Assembly: GCF_001411555.2 (NCBI RefSeq) | Contig: NC_049901.1 | Span: forward strand, 7,450,681 to 7,514,680 | From: Juglans regia | Taxonomy: Eukaryota; Streptophyta; Magnoliopsida; Fagales; Juglandaceae | DNA length: 64,000 nucleotides | Direction: 5' to 3' | Shown: positions 11,576-21,559 of the stretch, piece by piece | How the letters are laid out: the number at the start of each line of letters is the position of its first letter | How positions within the stretch are numbered: position 1 is the stretch's first letter | Notes under the pieces: model-generated | What the model saw: only the letters and a program-made list of their open reading frames with translations | Database searches by the model: none | What the model was told of the DNA's origin: nothing | Position numbers and translations under genes: made by a program

Positions 11576-13486
11576 AGTGCTCGGTGCAAAAAGAGAGAGG
11601 AGAACATAGGCGAGTATTGTGCACACGCACATGTCCAAGTCCCTAGCATTGTGCAATTGCACATGTCAGGTTTAGCACCATGCATAGTGTCGTTTGTCGT
11701 CCACACTCCAGCTGTGTATGTACAATGTACAACAGGTGCACGTTGCCATGCACTTGGGAGGCTCGCGGCAGCCTGTCGCGAGTCTGTTTGACCCGACGGC
11801 AGCCACCATGTGGGTTGCCGGTAGTTTCTATCTACTCCACGCCGCCTTGTCCAACAGGGATCGTGCACAGTGCACCGAACAGGTGCACCATTGCCATGCA
11901 CCTAAGAGGCACACGACAGCCCGTCATGAGCCTCGTTAGAAGAACTGGCGACCACCATGTGGTCTGTCAGTGATTTCCATCCACCCTCCAAGGTGATCCG
12001 GCACCGGGGGGAAGAACAACAGGCGCATGGCTTGAGGCTAACGACACCCAATCATGAGCTCATGAAGCACCTGATGGCCACCAGCTTGGTTGCTAGCTTT
12101 GTCTGTCACTAGTGCGGCATCACCCTTCCCAAACAACCATTGAGGTCGGAGCACCCGTGCAACCTAGTGCACTCGAGATGAGAGCAACCACGGGCATGAG
12201 AGCTCTCTACCTCCCCCACAAGGTACGGCGAGGACCTAGTCGCGTTGCAGTTTCCCCAGACAAAGTCGGAGAGAGTTCTCATGCCAACTCCTCTCCATTG
12301 TGGACCTGGCAGCAGGTGAGTAACCACTCGCCACCTTCTGACGCGCTGCTAAAGTCACGAGCAGCCACGACTGGATACACCAGCACTTTCTGTCGCCGGC
12401 ATGCTGGCCTCAACGACAAAGAACGTCGGTGGGACCTTTCCCATTGGCCCCATCCTCCTCGGTTGGGATGAGTGACTTGATTGTATGCCTATCGGCCATG
12501 TGCATCATGACCACCTGCATCTTGGCCACAAACTGCTCGGCCACCTACAAATCGGCCATGAGCAGCTTGGCCACCATTGACTTGGCCATGCCAGCAGGCA
12601 ACAACCCACCAAGCAAACAGGCCTGAGCAATTGCTCGGCTTGAACGAGCTCAGCCTAAGCCCCTCTACATAGACACACCACTCCTCATCCACAGCTCGGA
12701 CACCCAGCTCCTCAATTGCTGTGCAGAAACACCGCTCCTCAGCCATTGCTCAACTCCTCAGCCATTGCTCGGACACACCGCTCCCCAGCCACTGCTCGAC
12801 TCCTCAACCATTGCTCGGACACCCAACTCCTCAACCACCGCTTGGCCACTCAAAGACCCTTGACCACAGAGAAGAAACCTGACTCATCACGGGCACCCTC
12901 CATGGAGCGCCAATAGTAAACAGTCTCGGCAAACAAAAAAAAAAAAAAAAGAAGAAGAAGAAAAATCAGCAAAGGACAAATTCAATCAAGTGAAAGTTAG
13001 AAACAATGGCCTCATCACCTTGATATTGTCTCCCTCAAGCTTGCTATTTAAACTTTAATTTTACTGATAAAATTAGATTTTGGAGTCTCTCTTCACCAAA
13101 CTCCTCAAGGTTCCACGGAAATTCAGCTATCAGCACACCCTGAGAACATACTTTGTTGGAACTCACCCGAGCAACACGGACATTGGATACATATTTCCAC
13201 TAAGGCACCACTCGGGCACTAACTCGGGCATAAATTCCCACTAGGGCACCACTTGGGCATAAATTTCTTAGCATTAACATGCATGCGGGCACTCTGGATC
13301 TTCAATATTTCTAAAGCATGGCTCCCCACTAGCTTCCCTGGTGCTCCTTAAACCTTTGCCAAGCTCTAACAAGACAATTCAAGTTTGCCAATCTCACATT
13401 TCTGATTTAGATTATCCACACTAACTGGTTTGATTTTTCTTAGCATGGTCAAGCATCTTCAAACAAAAGACAAGTCACACCACCCC
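11576..13486. repeat. GC-rich internal region of the LARD-like element
   Basis: Base composition changes sharply from the AT-rich flanks. Several 65-120 codon frames exist on both strands but overlap one another and lack domains. Bases 12690-12850 hold imperfect repeats of ctcctcagccattgctcgg. I interpret all of it as non-coding retroelement interior rather than as a gene. Confidence 0.45.
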
Positions 13487-13905
13487 GAGAGTCAACAGGC
13501 AGTTCCAACAATTTGACTGCCCAACCTCCTTCACAGCGAAATCATGGCAGGTTAAGCCTTTTGATTGCCCGACCTTATTCATTTCACGTTGACAGTCAAC
13601 TGGTGGGTCCAGCCATTCGACTGCCCGACCTTTCTCACGGAGAAATTACGGTGGTTCCAGCCTTTTGACTGCTATACCTTATTCATTTCCCTTTGAGAGT
13701 CAACATGTGGGTCCAACCATCGACTGTCCAACCTCCCTCAAGGCAAAATCACAGTGGGTCCAGCCTTTCGACTACCTGACCTTATTCATTTCTCGTTGAG
13801 AGTCAATAGGCATGTCCAACCATTCGACTGCCCGACCTCCCTCCTGAAAAAATCATGACAGGTCCAGCCACGTGACTGCCCGACCTCCCTCACTTGGATA
13901 GCAAT
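13487..13905. repeat. Minisatellite, about 103 bp period, 4 copies
   Basis: Units start with variants of gagagtcaacaggc, followed by gtccaaccattcgactgccc, gacctccctcacggcgaaa and ccttattcatttc. Starts recur near 13488, 13590, 13694 and 13798. A further degenerate copy of the motif appears at 14245-14300. Confidence 0.7.
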
Positions 13906-14482
13906 ACCAACATAACATCTTCTCGAACAAACACTCGTGCCATAACCATCGCCAACAAATTACTTTCAGGAACAAGCCTCGCACAGGTTACCTTCGGGAA
14001 CTAATCGACAGGCTCGGCAACTACGTAAGGTGGATCCAAGAGGTCGATGGGCTCCCTGACCACTTAGTATGGGTTACTACAAAAAAAACTCTAGCATCAA
14101 TATCAAAATAGAAATGCTAACAACAATTCACATCAAGGGGCAAAAATCTAGTAACACCATAAAAAACTTCGGAAGGATAAATACTCTTTACTAACGATAA
14201 ACGTTCATACAAACAAACTCAAAGCCAACTCATACCTCGCCTAGAGTCAACAGGCGAGTCCAGCCACTCGACTACCCGATCTTACTCGTGATGAGTCAAC
14301 ATGTGGAAAAGGTCACAGACCACCTGACCTCCCAGGCGACCAACAGACAAGCAAGTCTCTCGATTGCCCGACCTCACCCATTGCCCTGCACTAGCGGAAA
14401 GGTCAAGGACCGCTCGACCTCCTAGGCCCCCGATAGGCAGGCAAGTCACTTAATTGCCCAACCTCTCTCGTGCACATAAAAT

Positions 14483-14720
14483 TCGAGCTCCGCGCTCGCT
14501 CCTAACGCGATCGAGCACACCTCCTGCTTATCTGGCCAAGACGAGCTCCACGCTCGCACCTAATGCAATTGAGCACACCTCCCCTTATCTCGCCAAGACG
14601 AGCTCCACGCTCACACCTAATGCGGTCGAGTACACCTCTCGTTTATCTCGCCAAGTCTCGCGCTCGCACCTAACGCGGTCAAGCTTATTTCCGGCCAAAG
14701 TCAAGCTTTGCGCTAGCACC
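14483..14720. repeat. Minisatellite, about 60 bp period, 4 copies
   Basis: The unit contains gagctccacgctcgcaccta, then atgcggtcgagcacacctcc and cttatctcgccaagac. Four imperfect copies lie head to tail. Confidence 0.7.
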
Positions 14721-14889
14721 AAAATCGGTTTACTACATCTCTTGAAATTTACTTAACATGAACCCAATGGAAAACCAAGGACCTACACCGGAATTTATTT
14801 TTCTACGGATTGTCTCTGTCGTATATTTTATCTTAAAGATTCTTAATGCATTCGTTTGGAGAAAATTGACTTTAAGAATTGTGGACAAC

Positions 14890-15480
14890 TGAAGGGGATA
14901 AAATATCACAAGCCCAATACGATCTATCAAGCCAAGCCCAAAGGATGGATCTCATCAAAAGGAAAGAGAGAAGAGGAAAAAAGGGAGAAAAGGCTAGGAT
15001 GGATAGTGTGTCAGGGGAAATGGGGATGTGATATAAAGGAGGGAGATATGTGACATAAAGCAAAGATGGACAGAGGATAAAAGACATCAAACCGAACGAG
15101 AAAGGGGGATTTTGGGACGATTTCTTATTCAGCTTCTTCAACCAGATGACGAGAGCTCCAGAGAGAAGATCTCCACTAGAGAATATATTTCTGACTTCTA
15201 TTGTACAACGAGGATGAGAAATCATGAGACTGTAAAACTATTATATTATAGGAGATTTACTCTCCAAACGATCTGTAGGCATAGACTCAGTGTCAAACTA
15301 TATAAATTTGTGTATTTTTATTTTTTATTATCTTTACATTTATCTATTATTTACTATTAGAGATCATACCGTACAGCCGCACCCGATCATATTCGGAATT
15401 GTGTTTATGTACTCTTTCACTCGCGATTATTTTGCTAAAACTCAAGTTTTTGCTTAGATTTTTACCCACATCATTACAAT
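14890..15480 (+). repeat. Right LTR of the LARD-like element (approximate)
   Basis: The left portion duplicates 11070-11238. The remainder holds no gene. Exact ends are uncertain. Confidence 0.4.
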
Positions 15481-16300
15481 AACTACCCGTTAGGAGGACA
15501 GCTTGGTGCAGACCATTAATTTGCAAGAGCGGGTTTGGTCATGGAATCTTCATCACGTGAGTGTCGGTCATGCATATCTTCATTGCTTGATTATTGGCCA
15601 TGAATGGAAGGTTGACTTGGGCTTGACAGCTTGCTTGCTCGGCTTGGCTAGATTGTTGTTGGGAAAATACTATGCCTATATAAGATTTCTACCAAAATCC
15701 TCTATCCAAATTTTTGTTAAGATCATTGTTAACGCTAGTTGTTTTTATATTTTATATTTTATATTTTTCTATTTATATTTTTTAATATATTTAAATATTT
15801 TTTAAAAATTAAAAAGAATATAACAATACACATAAAATTACTTCCTTAATTATTAAATAAAAATAAAAAATAATTTTTTTTCTCGAACGGTAAGTAGAAG
15901 CGGTAAAAATTAAGTAGAGTGATTTTTTTTTTTTTGTTATTTGGATTTGGATTAAAAATTTCAGAATATGACATTCTTGTATAATCTAAGAGAAGCTAAA
16001 TTCAATCAACCAACTTAATCATATAATTTAATTAAAAATAAATTCAATTTTATAAAAATTAACTTAAAGAGAAAAAGAATATTAATTTTTATAAAATTAA
16101 ATTTAGTTTTAATTAAATTATATAATTATATACATTGGTTGATTGAATTTATTCTCTTCAAGATTATGTAAGAAAGTAATTTTTTGGATTTTTAGTCCAG
16201 ATTCAAATTGCAAAAATAAAAAGAAAATAATTAAGTAATAAAGTAGTAGTAAATGAGGTGTAAGGTTTTCAAATCTATGTATATGTTGCTGAGGTTTGTA
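15481..16300. other. Retroelement-like and AT-rich intergenic
   Basis: Bases 15500-15760 include a TATATAAG-containing tract reminiscent of an LTR promoter, but no pairing copy was found. The rest is AT-rich with no feature. Confidence 0.3.
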
Positions 16301-16328
16301 CATTATTGAGGCTTGCCAGGTTTGACTG

Positions 16329-16544
16329 GTGGGATGTTTGTTCTGGGGCCTCATGTTGAATCTATTGGACATTATTGACAGGAAGGCTATTGAAGTACTT
16401 GAATCCGTTGCTGGTGCAGCGGTGCTTACTGGAGAGGAGATGAGATATATATATGGGAGAAGCTATGAACTTGACAAAAGTGGTGGTGCCTTTTATGGTC
16501 CAACGACAGATCTTAGGATTGAAGATGCTCTAGGAGGACTCTAG
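16329..16544 (+). pseudogene. Unrecognised exon-like fragment
   Basis: A frame of 71 codons whose second part (from about 16382) reads like real protein: RKAIEVLESVAGAAVLTGEE followed by MRYIYGRSYELDKSGG, with balanced acidic, basic and small residues unlike the neighbouring AT-rich noise. A TTATTGACAG just before it could be a splice acceptor, so it may be the last exon or a fragment of a gene. I cannot name the family. No other exon is visible nearby, so a displaced gene fragment is the likeliest reading. Confidence 0.3.
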
Positions 16545-17151
16545 GAAGGAAGTGGCAGTGCCCAACCAGCATACAGCCAATTTCCGAACTCAAATTTTAC
16601 GGAATTTAATTAATGTGCCTATGGATTAATAATGATTGGATCAGGTAAAAAGATTGTTTTGAATTTTATAAATGTCTTCTATGGTTATTAATAAGTCTTT
16701 TTTTTGGCAAACTTTACAGGTTGATTTTAATTTACCACAGCGGTTTGACATCACATATGTTGATTTTAATTTACCAGAGCAATTCTTATATGCATTTTGA
16801 ACCGAAAGTTGATGATGACATGCTACTTGCTTGTAAAAAACCTTGCATGGTACACATGACTCAAATGATTGAAAAATTATAATATACAACATTAATTCTT
16901 TCACCAAGAAAGGACCAAAAAAATTGTATCTTATTTTCCATCCATTTTAATGGTAATTAGCTAGAATATTTGATCCAATATTTTATTATCAGTTTTCATT
17001 AACTTGATGGTAGGCAAAGGTAGAGTGCTTAATCTTAGGGAACATATGTAACATCATAGGTCACGAAATTTGTGTACGTGGTGGTATACATAAGTTTTAA
17101 AAATTAAATAATAACCGCAACAATTTAAAAAGAACCCAAGTCATACATATG
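16545..17151. other. AT-rich intergenic
   Basis: No gene or element recognised. A short phrase gttgattttaatttacca occurs twice (about 16719 and 16758). Confidence 0.5.
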
Positions 17152-17159
17152 GCCATGAC

Positions 17160-17780
17160 AAGGGGTGTGCAAAATTTCGAAAATTTTGACTCCGTCCGAC
17201 TTCCGCTCCGACTCTGATTTCGATTTCGTCGGAGTCATCGGAATTCGGAGTCGGAATTCGGAGTAGCTCCGAATATCTATTCGGAGTCGGAGTCGGAGTC
17301 GGAGCTCCAAGAAGCTCTGATTCCGACTCTGAAATTTTTTTTACTGAACACTTGCGCTTGAGCGAGGTGTCGAGCTCAAGTCGAGCACACGTTGTATTGA
17401 ACATTCGCTCGAGCGACATGTCGAACGGAAGTCGAGCGAACCTCTCTGAAAGAGTTCTGCTCGAGCGACAAGTCGAGCGGAAGTCGAGCGAACCTCCCTG
17501 GAAGAGTTCCACTCGAGCGACAAGTCGAGCAGAAGTCGAGCGAACCTCCCTGAAAGAGTTCCGCTCGAGAGGCCATGTCGAGCGCACGTCGAGCTCCGAT
17601 CTTATGTCGGAGCTCCTATAGGAGGTCGGAGCTCCGACCTCCGATCGGAGTCGGACTCCGACTCCAGTTCGGAGTCGGAGTCGGAGTCAGAGTCGGAGCT
17701 CCAATTTGGCTCCAACTCTTGTCGGAGTCGGAGGTCGGAAACGAGCACTCCGACTCCGTCGGAGTCGAAGCCCAGCCCTA
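17160..17780. mobile_element. hAT-superfamily MITE, GGAGTC-rich
   Basis: Flanked by the 8 bp direct repeat GCCATGAC (17152-17159 and 17781-17788). The ends read AAGGGGTGTGC and CCAGCCCTA, matching the TAGGGGTG / CACCCCTA type. The subterminal parts are dense GGAGTC / GACTCC hexamer runs on opposite strands, so the whole could fold. The centre carries a 52 bp minisatellite. There is no transposase. Confidence 0.8.
17400..17580. repeat. 52 bp minisatellite inside the hAT MITE
   Basis: About 3.5 head-to-tail units each containing gctcgagcgacaagtcgagc, ggaagtcgagcgaacctccc and tgaaagagttc. The motif TCGAGCG recurs on both strands. Frames across it on both strands are repeat-driven. Confidence 0.8.
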
Positions 17781-17788
17781 GCCATGAC

Positions 17789-18240
17789 CCATGTCTTAAT
17801 TTAATTTCAAAGATAAATTTAAAAATTTATAATTTAAAAATTAAAGATTATTATTTAAATAATGTAAATTATTTGTTATATACACCAATTTTTTTTTTTA
17901 AAATAGCTTTATACATCAAATTGAGAATACAGTACGTCTATTAAAAAATCAACACACCGTGCACCCCCATTGTGTCCCTCGGGCAACTGCTCCAGCTGTA
18001 TTAACTACTCTGCCGCTACCCTTCTCCATGGAAAAATTTTTCTCTCATTCGTACACCTCACACTAATATATCATTTGTATCTAACACCAAATACTAATAT
18101 ATAATTTGTATATTTTAAAAAAATACGATTTGTCATTTTTGTTATTTGACTTCTATTTAAACATATATATATTGATGTGTAAATATATATATTTAAATAA
18201 AATAATAAAAATGACAAATCACGTATTAATATAGAGTATG
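17789..18240. other. AT-rich intergenic
   Basis: Nothing recognisable beyond AT-rich and short repeated tracts. Confidence 0.5.
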
Positions 18241-18336
18241 AAATGATAAGTACAACCGTTCGGAGTCGAATTGGAGCAAAAAATTTGCTCCGACTCCGAC
18301 ACAGAAACGGCTACTCCAACTCCGGAGCCCAGCCCT
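18241..18336. mobile_element. Fragment of the GGAGTC-rich hAT MITE family
   Basis: Contains cggagtcgaattggagc, gctccgactccgac and ends GGAGCCCAGCCCTA, the same right terminus as the element at 17160-17780. The left end is missing. Confidence 0.5.
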
Positions 18337-18697
18337 ACTTAACAGCAATAAAATTATTATGCTCAAGGAAGATACCAAATGCAGATCGAGAACCCCCATA
18401 AAACAGATTGAATGCAGGACTGTAGATGTTACTCCGAACTGTAGATTATCTTTCGCATATCCATATTTTGTTCTTTGAAAGAAACCAAAACCCCTGGAAT
18501 ACATGATTAGATACAGTACTTGAGCATCAATACCTTTATTCACGCAAAGTAAAATCCCGATAATTTAACCCCTTCCAACTAATTTTATCACATACTCGCA
18601 TTACCACTGTCATCCCGCCTCTAAATAATACATGATTCTAAATATATAAACAAAGCACTAGTATACTGAATCTGATCAATATAGCAAGTACCTTCTT

Positions 18698-21403
18698 TTA
18701 CCGTCCTTGAGGATTCATAATCTCAGAAAACACAGCTCCAGAGGACACCAGTCTATCTGAATCCTTATAGGTAGAACTTTGCTGATCTCCACTACTTGTC
18801 ATCGTCACCTCGCTATTGCTGTATATACTTGACACTTGCCCACCGCTACTACTGAACATGTTATTACTATCATCACTCTTGGATTGAGGCAAGAGAGCCT
18901 TCTCAGCATCATTCATCTCCAATTCAATCACATGATCAGGCTTGCCTACTTTTTCAATACTCTCTTGCAATTGCAATGCGAACTCAAGGCCCCACACCAC
19001 ATCATTCATCGATGGACGTTCGACTCCACTGTCATGCAAACAACTCACAGCAACCTCACCAAATTTATTCAAACACTCGGTCGCAATTTGACCCTTCAAA
19101 GTTGGATCAACAATCTGATCAAACTTTCCATTGCGAGAGCTTTGTCGGGCCCACTCTGCAAGGCTCACTTGCTTCTTCTCAGCAGTTTTCAATATTGGTG
19201 GCCTTGCAGACAACACTTCACACAGGACAACTCCGAATGAATAAACGTCGGATTTCTCCGTCAATTGTTGTCGCCTGTAATACTCGGGATCTAGATACCC
19301 AAAGCTACCCTTGACGACAGTGCTAACATGGGCCTTAGACACACCGGTGGGTCCCGTTCTGGACAATCCGAAATCAGAAACCTTGGCTACCCATTCCTCA
19401 TCCAGTAAGATATTTGTGGTTTTCACGTCACGATGAATGATCGTTTGTTTCGCACCTGTATGTAGATAGCTCAAACCTCGTGCTGCACCGATGCAAATCT
19501 GAAGACGCTGCTTCCATGAGAGAGGAGGATTATTGGACTTGTAGAGGTGATCACGTAGGGTTCCGCGGGCCATATAATCGTAGACGAGAATCATCTCCAT
19601 ACCATCGTTACAATATCCAATCAAAGAAACAAGATGCAGATGGCGGAGTTGTGAGAGCAGCTCAATCTCGGTCTCGAACTCGTGCACTCCTTGTTGAGAA
19701 CCAGGTACCAAACGCTTGATCGCCACTGGGTGGTCCCCACCGTCTATATAGCCTTTGTAAACGTTACCAAACCCCCCAACACCAATAATGAAAGTGTCGT
19801 CGAAGTTGTTGGTGGCTGCTTTAATCTCCGCCAATGAAAAGTATCGACTCAGAGCGGATGGTAGACACGACTTGCGGGTCTTTGTTGACTTGGTCGTAGT
19901 GAACGAAAATGGACCCCACCAAGAGGTCCCATCACTGGAGCCCGAGTCCTTGACTCTCTTTCCCCTCCGGAGAATCAAGAAGCCGAGAATTGAGAGAAGA
20001 ATAAATCCGGCGACTCCACCAGCGGCGGCAGCAAAAATTGTTGTTTTATTCCCTTTCGAGCTTTTTGCCTGTGCTGGTGGCGCAATTGTTGGAGGGTTCG
20101 GTGGAAGTGGATCGGGGTTGGGTCCTGCAAGATTGCCGTTGTCGCTTACTTTAAAGATTTCGACGCCGTTCAAGATTGCATCCTGGTATGAAGTCTTCGA
20201 GCTTTGCGGTTCGGCTCCTATTGCGACATAGAGATTCACTTTCTTCTCTGTACCTGCACGCATCGAAACGGCGTAGTCTTTATACACGGGCACACCATTT
20301 CCACCACTCCACAAAATCACGTCGGCTGCTTCATCGGCGGTTTGATTTGCTATGAAAATATGGAATGTTCTGTCTGACGTTGAAGTAATTTCGAATTGAA
20401 ACTCGCAGAAATGCAGCCTAATGAGGTAATCAAACCCAGAATCTACGGGAAATTGCCAGGTGAGATTGTAGCTCAGGTTGATAGTTGAGTCATTCCCCAG
20501 GGTTCGGGCAGTGCGATAGACATCTTCTGGTGCAGTGTACGGGGGTATGGAGGTAAACTTCAGTTTGATAGTATTGTTAAAAGGTAAGAATAACGTTCTA
20601 TATTCTTTTAAGTAACTGGAGTCGTCTTGCCATCCCCGGAACATTCCGGTGTCATCAGAGGATGAGATGGTTTTCCCTCCAACGTTTAATCTGTATACCA
20701 TCTCGAGAGAAGTGCTGTTCTCGATGCGGTAGTACTGGTTCTGCTGGCCGATAAGTTGAGCCCCTTGAACGTCAGCAGGATCAGTGTAATAGAGATTAGT
20801 AGGCATCGACAAGATTTCGATTCCGTTGATAAAAGCATAGGAATTAGAAACGTTCGGAGATGGAGTGAAGGTTATGTTCAACCTCTGATCTTCTTCGATA
20901 TAGACACAGTATTCTCTGGATATGGTAGGTCCAGAACCGCCGGCATCTGCGTTAAGTGAAGCGTTGAAGTTGCTAAGAAGGGTAAAACCACCAACTTTGA
21001 CAGAGAAGAGGGCATTAGAGCGGTCGAAGTTGGAGTAGGAAGCGGGGTAAAAGTATAGTCGAACGAATTTTTGGCCCGCAGTGACGGGGAATACGTAGGT
21101 GAACGGGGCTAGAGATAGCCTTGCATCGGTAAAAGGCACTTGGGGGACATTCGGCGCTTCTTTAACTGTGCTGATAAGAGATGACTGGCTTTCGTGAGTG
21201 AGAAATTTTGAATTCACGTCTCCAGTCCAGATCCGAGTACTATCTGATGCAGTTGAATTTCCAGAGAAACCACAGTTGAGGAGAATTTGGTCGACCGGTG
21301 TGTAAGGATACGGAGAGTTACCGGCGACGGTGCTGGCCATGTGGTGCAGCAAGATGACGACAAGGCAGAGAGGGGCAAAACATGGTAGGAGTGGGGTCCC
21401 CAT
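18698..21403 (-). CDS. G1: FERONIA-like CrRLK1L receptor kinase, full length
   Basis: 901-residue intronless frame, near FERONIA's length. Start is the first ATG (21403); the frame continues upstream only through non-ATG codons. Layout: signal peptide about 1-28; malectin-A about 40-215 (from ILLNCG to FINGIEILSMPTNLYY); malectin-B about 235-420 (YRLNVGGKTI, LTWQFPVD, IRLHFCEFQ, DAILNGVEIFKV); Pro-rich linker; membrane span about 456-478; kinase about 540-815. Kinase motifs: GVGGFG loop (541-546), VAIK Lys 563, HRDVKTTN with Asp 659, DFG Asp 677, GSFGYLDPEYY activation segment. All catalytic residues are present. The end, SEIMNPQGR, resembles FERONIA. Family role: plasma-membrane receptor for RALF peptides and cell-wall state. 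Compared with G3 it has a 5-residue insert (SWWGP) in the juxtamembrane. Closest paralog is G3. Confidence 0.95.
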   Translation of the reverse strand: MGTPLLPCFAPLCLVVILLHHMASTVAGNSPYPYTPVDQILLNCGFSGNSTASDSTRIWTGDVNSKFLTHESQSSLISTVKEAPNVPQVPFTDARLSLAPFTYVFPVTAGQKFVRLYFYPASYSNFDRSNALFSVKVGGFTLLSNFNASLNADAGGSGPTISREYCVYIEEDQRLNITFTPSPNVSNSYAFINGIEILSMPTNLYYTDPADVQGAQLIGQQNQYYRIENSTSLEMVYRLNVGGKTISSSDDTGMFRGWQDDSSYLKEYRTLFLPFNNTIKLKFTSIPPYTAPEDVYRTARTLGNDSTINLSYNLTWQFPVDSGFDYLIRLHFCEFQFEITSTSDRTFHIFIANQTADEAADVILWSGGNGVPVYKDYAVSMRAGTEKKVNLYVAIGAEPQSSKTSYQDAILNGVEIFKVSDNGNLAGPNPDPLPPNPPTIAPPAQAKSSKGNKTTIFAAAAGGVAGFILLSILGFLILRRGKRVKDSGSSDGTSWWGPFSFTTTKSTKTRKSCLPSALSRYFSLAEIKAATNNFDDTFIIGVGGFGNVYKGYIDGGDHPVAIKRLVPGSQQGVHEFETEIELLSQLRHLHLVSLIGYCNDGMEMILVYDYMARGTLRDHLYKSNNPPLSWKQRLQICIGAARGLSYLHTGAKQTIIHRDVKTTNILLDEEWVAKVSDFGLSRTGPTGVSKAHVSTVVKGSFGYLDPEYYRRQQLTEKSDVYSFGVVLCEVLSARPPILKTAEKKQVSLAEWARQSSRNGKFDQIVDPTLKGQIATECLNKFGEVAVSCLHDSGVERPSMNDVVWGLEFALQLQESIEKVGKPDHVIELEMNDAEKALLPQSKSDDSNNMFSSSGGQVSSIYSNSEVTMTSSGDQQSSTYKDSDRLVSSGAVFSEIMNPQGR

Positions 21404-21559
21404 TGTAGCAGTGAGAAGACACAGAGGAGGTATTTTGGTAAAGTTTAGAGTCTGCTCTATAAAACACAAATCGAGCGAGGAAGACGGTGAGGTGTTTCCT
21501 GGAGGCTGTGGGTCAATATTGAACAGTGGAAAAGTCTTCGGTAGTTGTGAAAATGTTTT

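Larger units (their letters stand above)
11060..15480 (+). mobile_element. LARD-like non-coding LTR retroelement
   Basis: Bases 11070-11238 and 14895-15062 are direct repeats of each other (shared aaaatatcaca, agcccaaagga, gagaaaaggct, ggatagtgtg, gtgacataaagc). This suggests a truncated left LTR and a fuller right LTR of one element. Between them lies about 3.3 kb of GC-rich DNA with minisatellites and no retroviral-type protein, which fits a large retrotransposon derivative. Orientation is assumed. A hAT-like fragment sits just inside the left LTR. The boundaries are approximate and no clean target duplication was found. Confidence 0.5.

Noticed and set aside
11545..12916. Several 65-120 codon frames in the GC-rich region on both strands
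   Set aside because: They overlap each other, have no domains and are repeat-derived; explained by high GC and few stops.
13487..14720. Repeats considered as a CRISPR-like array
   Set aside because: The repeats are 60-103 bp, imperfect and without unique spacers, in a plant nuclear genome; they are minisatellites.
18836..20231. Plus-strand frames of 100-150 codons antisense to G1 (repeated antisense to G3, G2 and G4)
   Set aside because: They recur in every paralog only because the minus-strand kinase frame is conserved; no domains or own signals.
21450..21466. TATA-like tataaaa just upstream of G1 (and similar at 39157 for G2)
   Set aside because: The motif reads TATAAAA on the plus strand, but the genes are on the minus strand, so it is not a correctly oriented TATA box.
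21404..21469. Upstream extension of the G1 frame (and of G3 at 50589-50657, G2 at 39091-39105)
   Set aside because: These codons precede the first ATG and would need a TTG start. Each gene's first in-frame ATG gives a good signal peptide, so the ATG was used.
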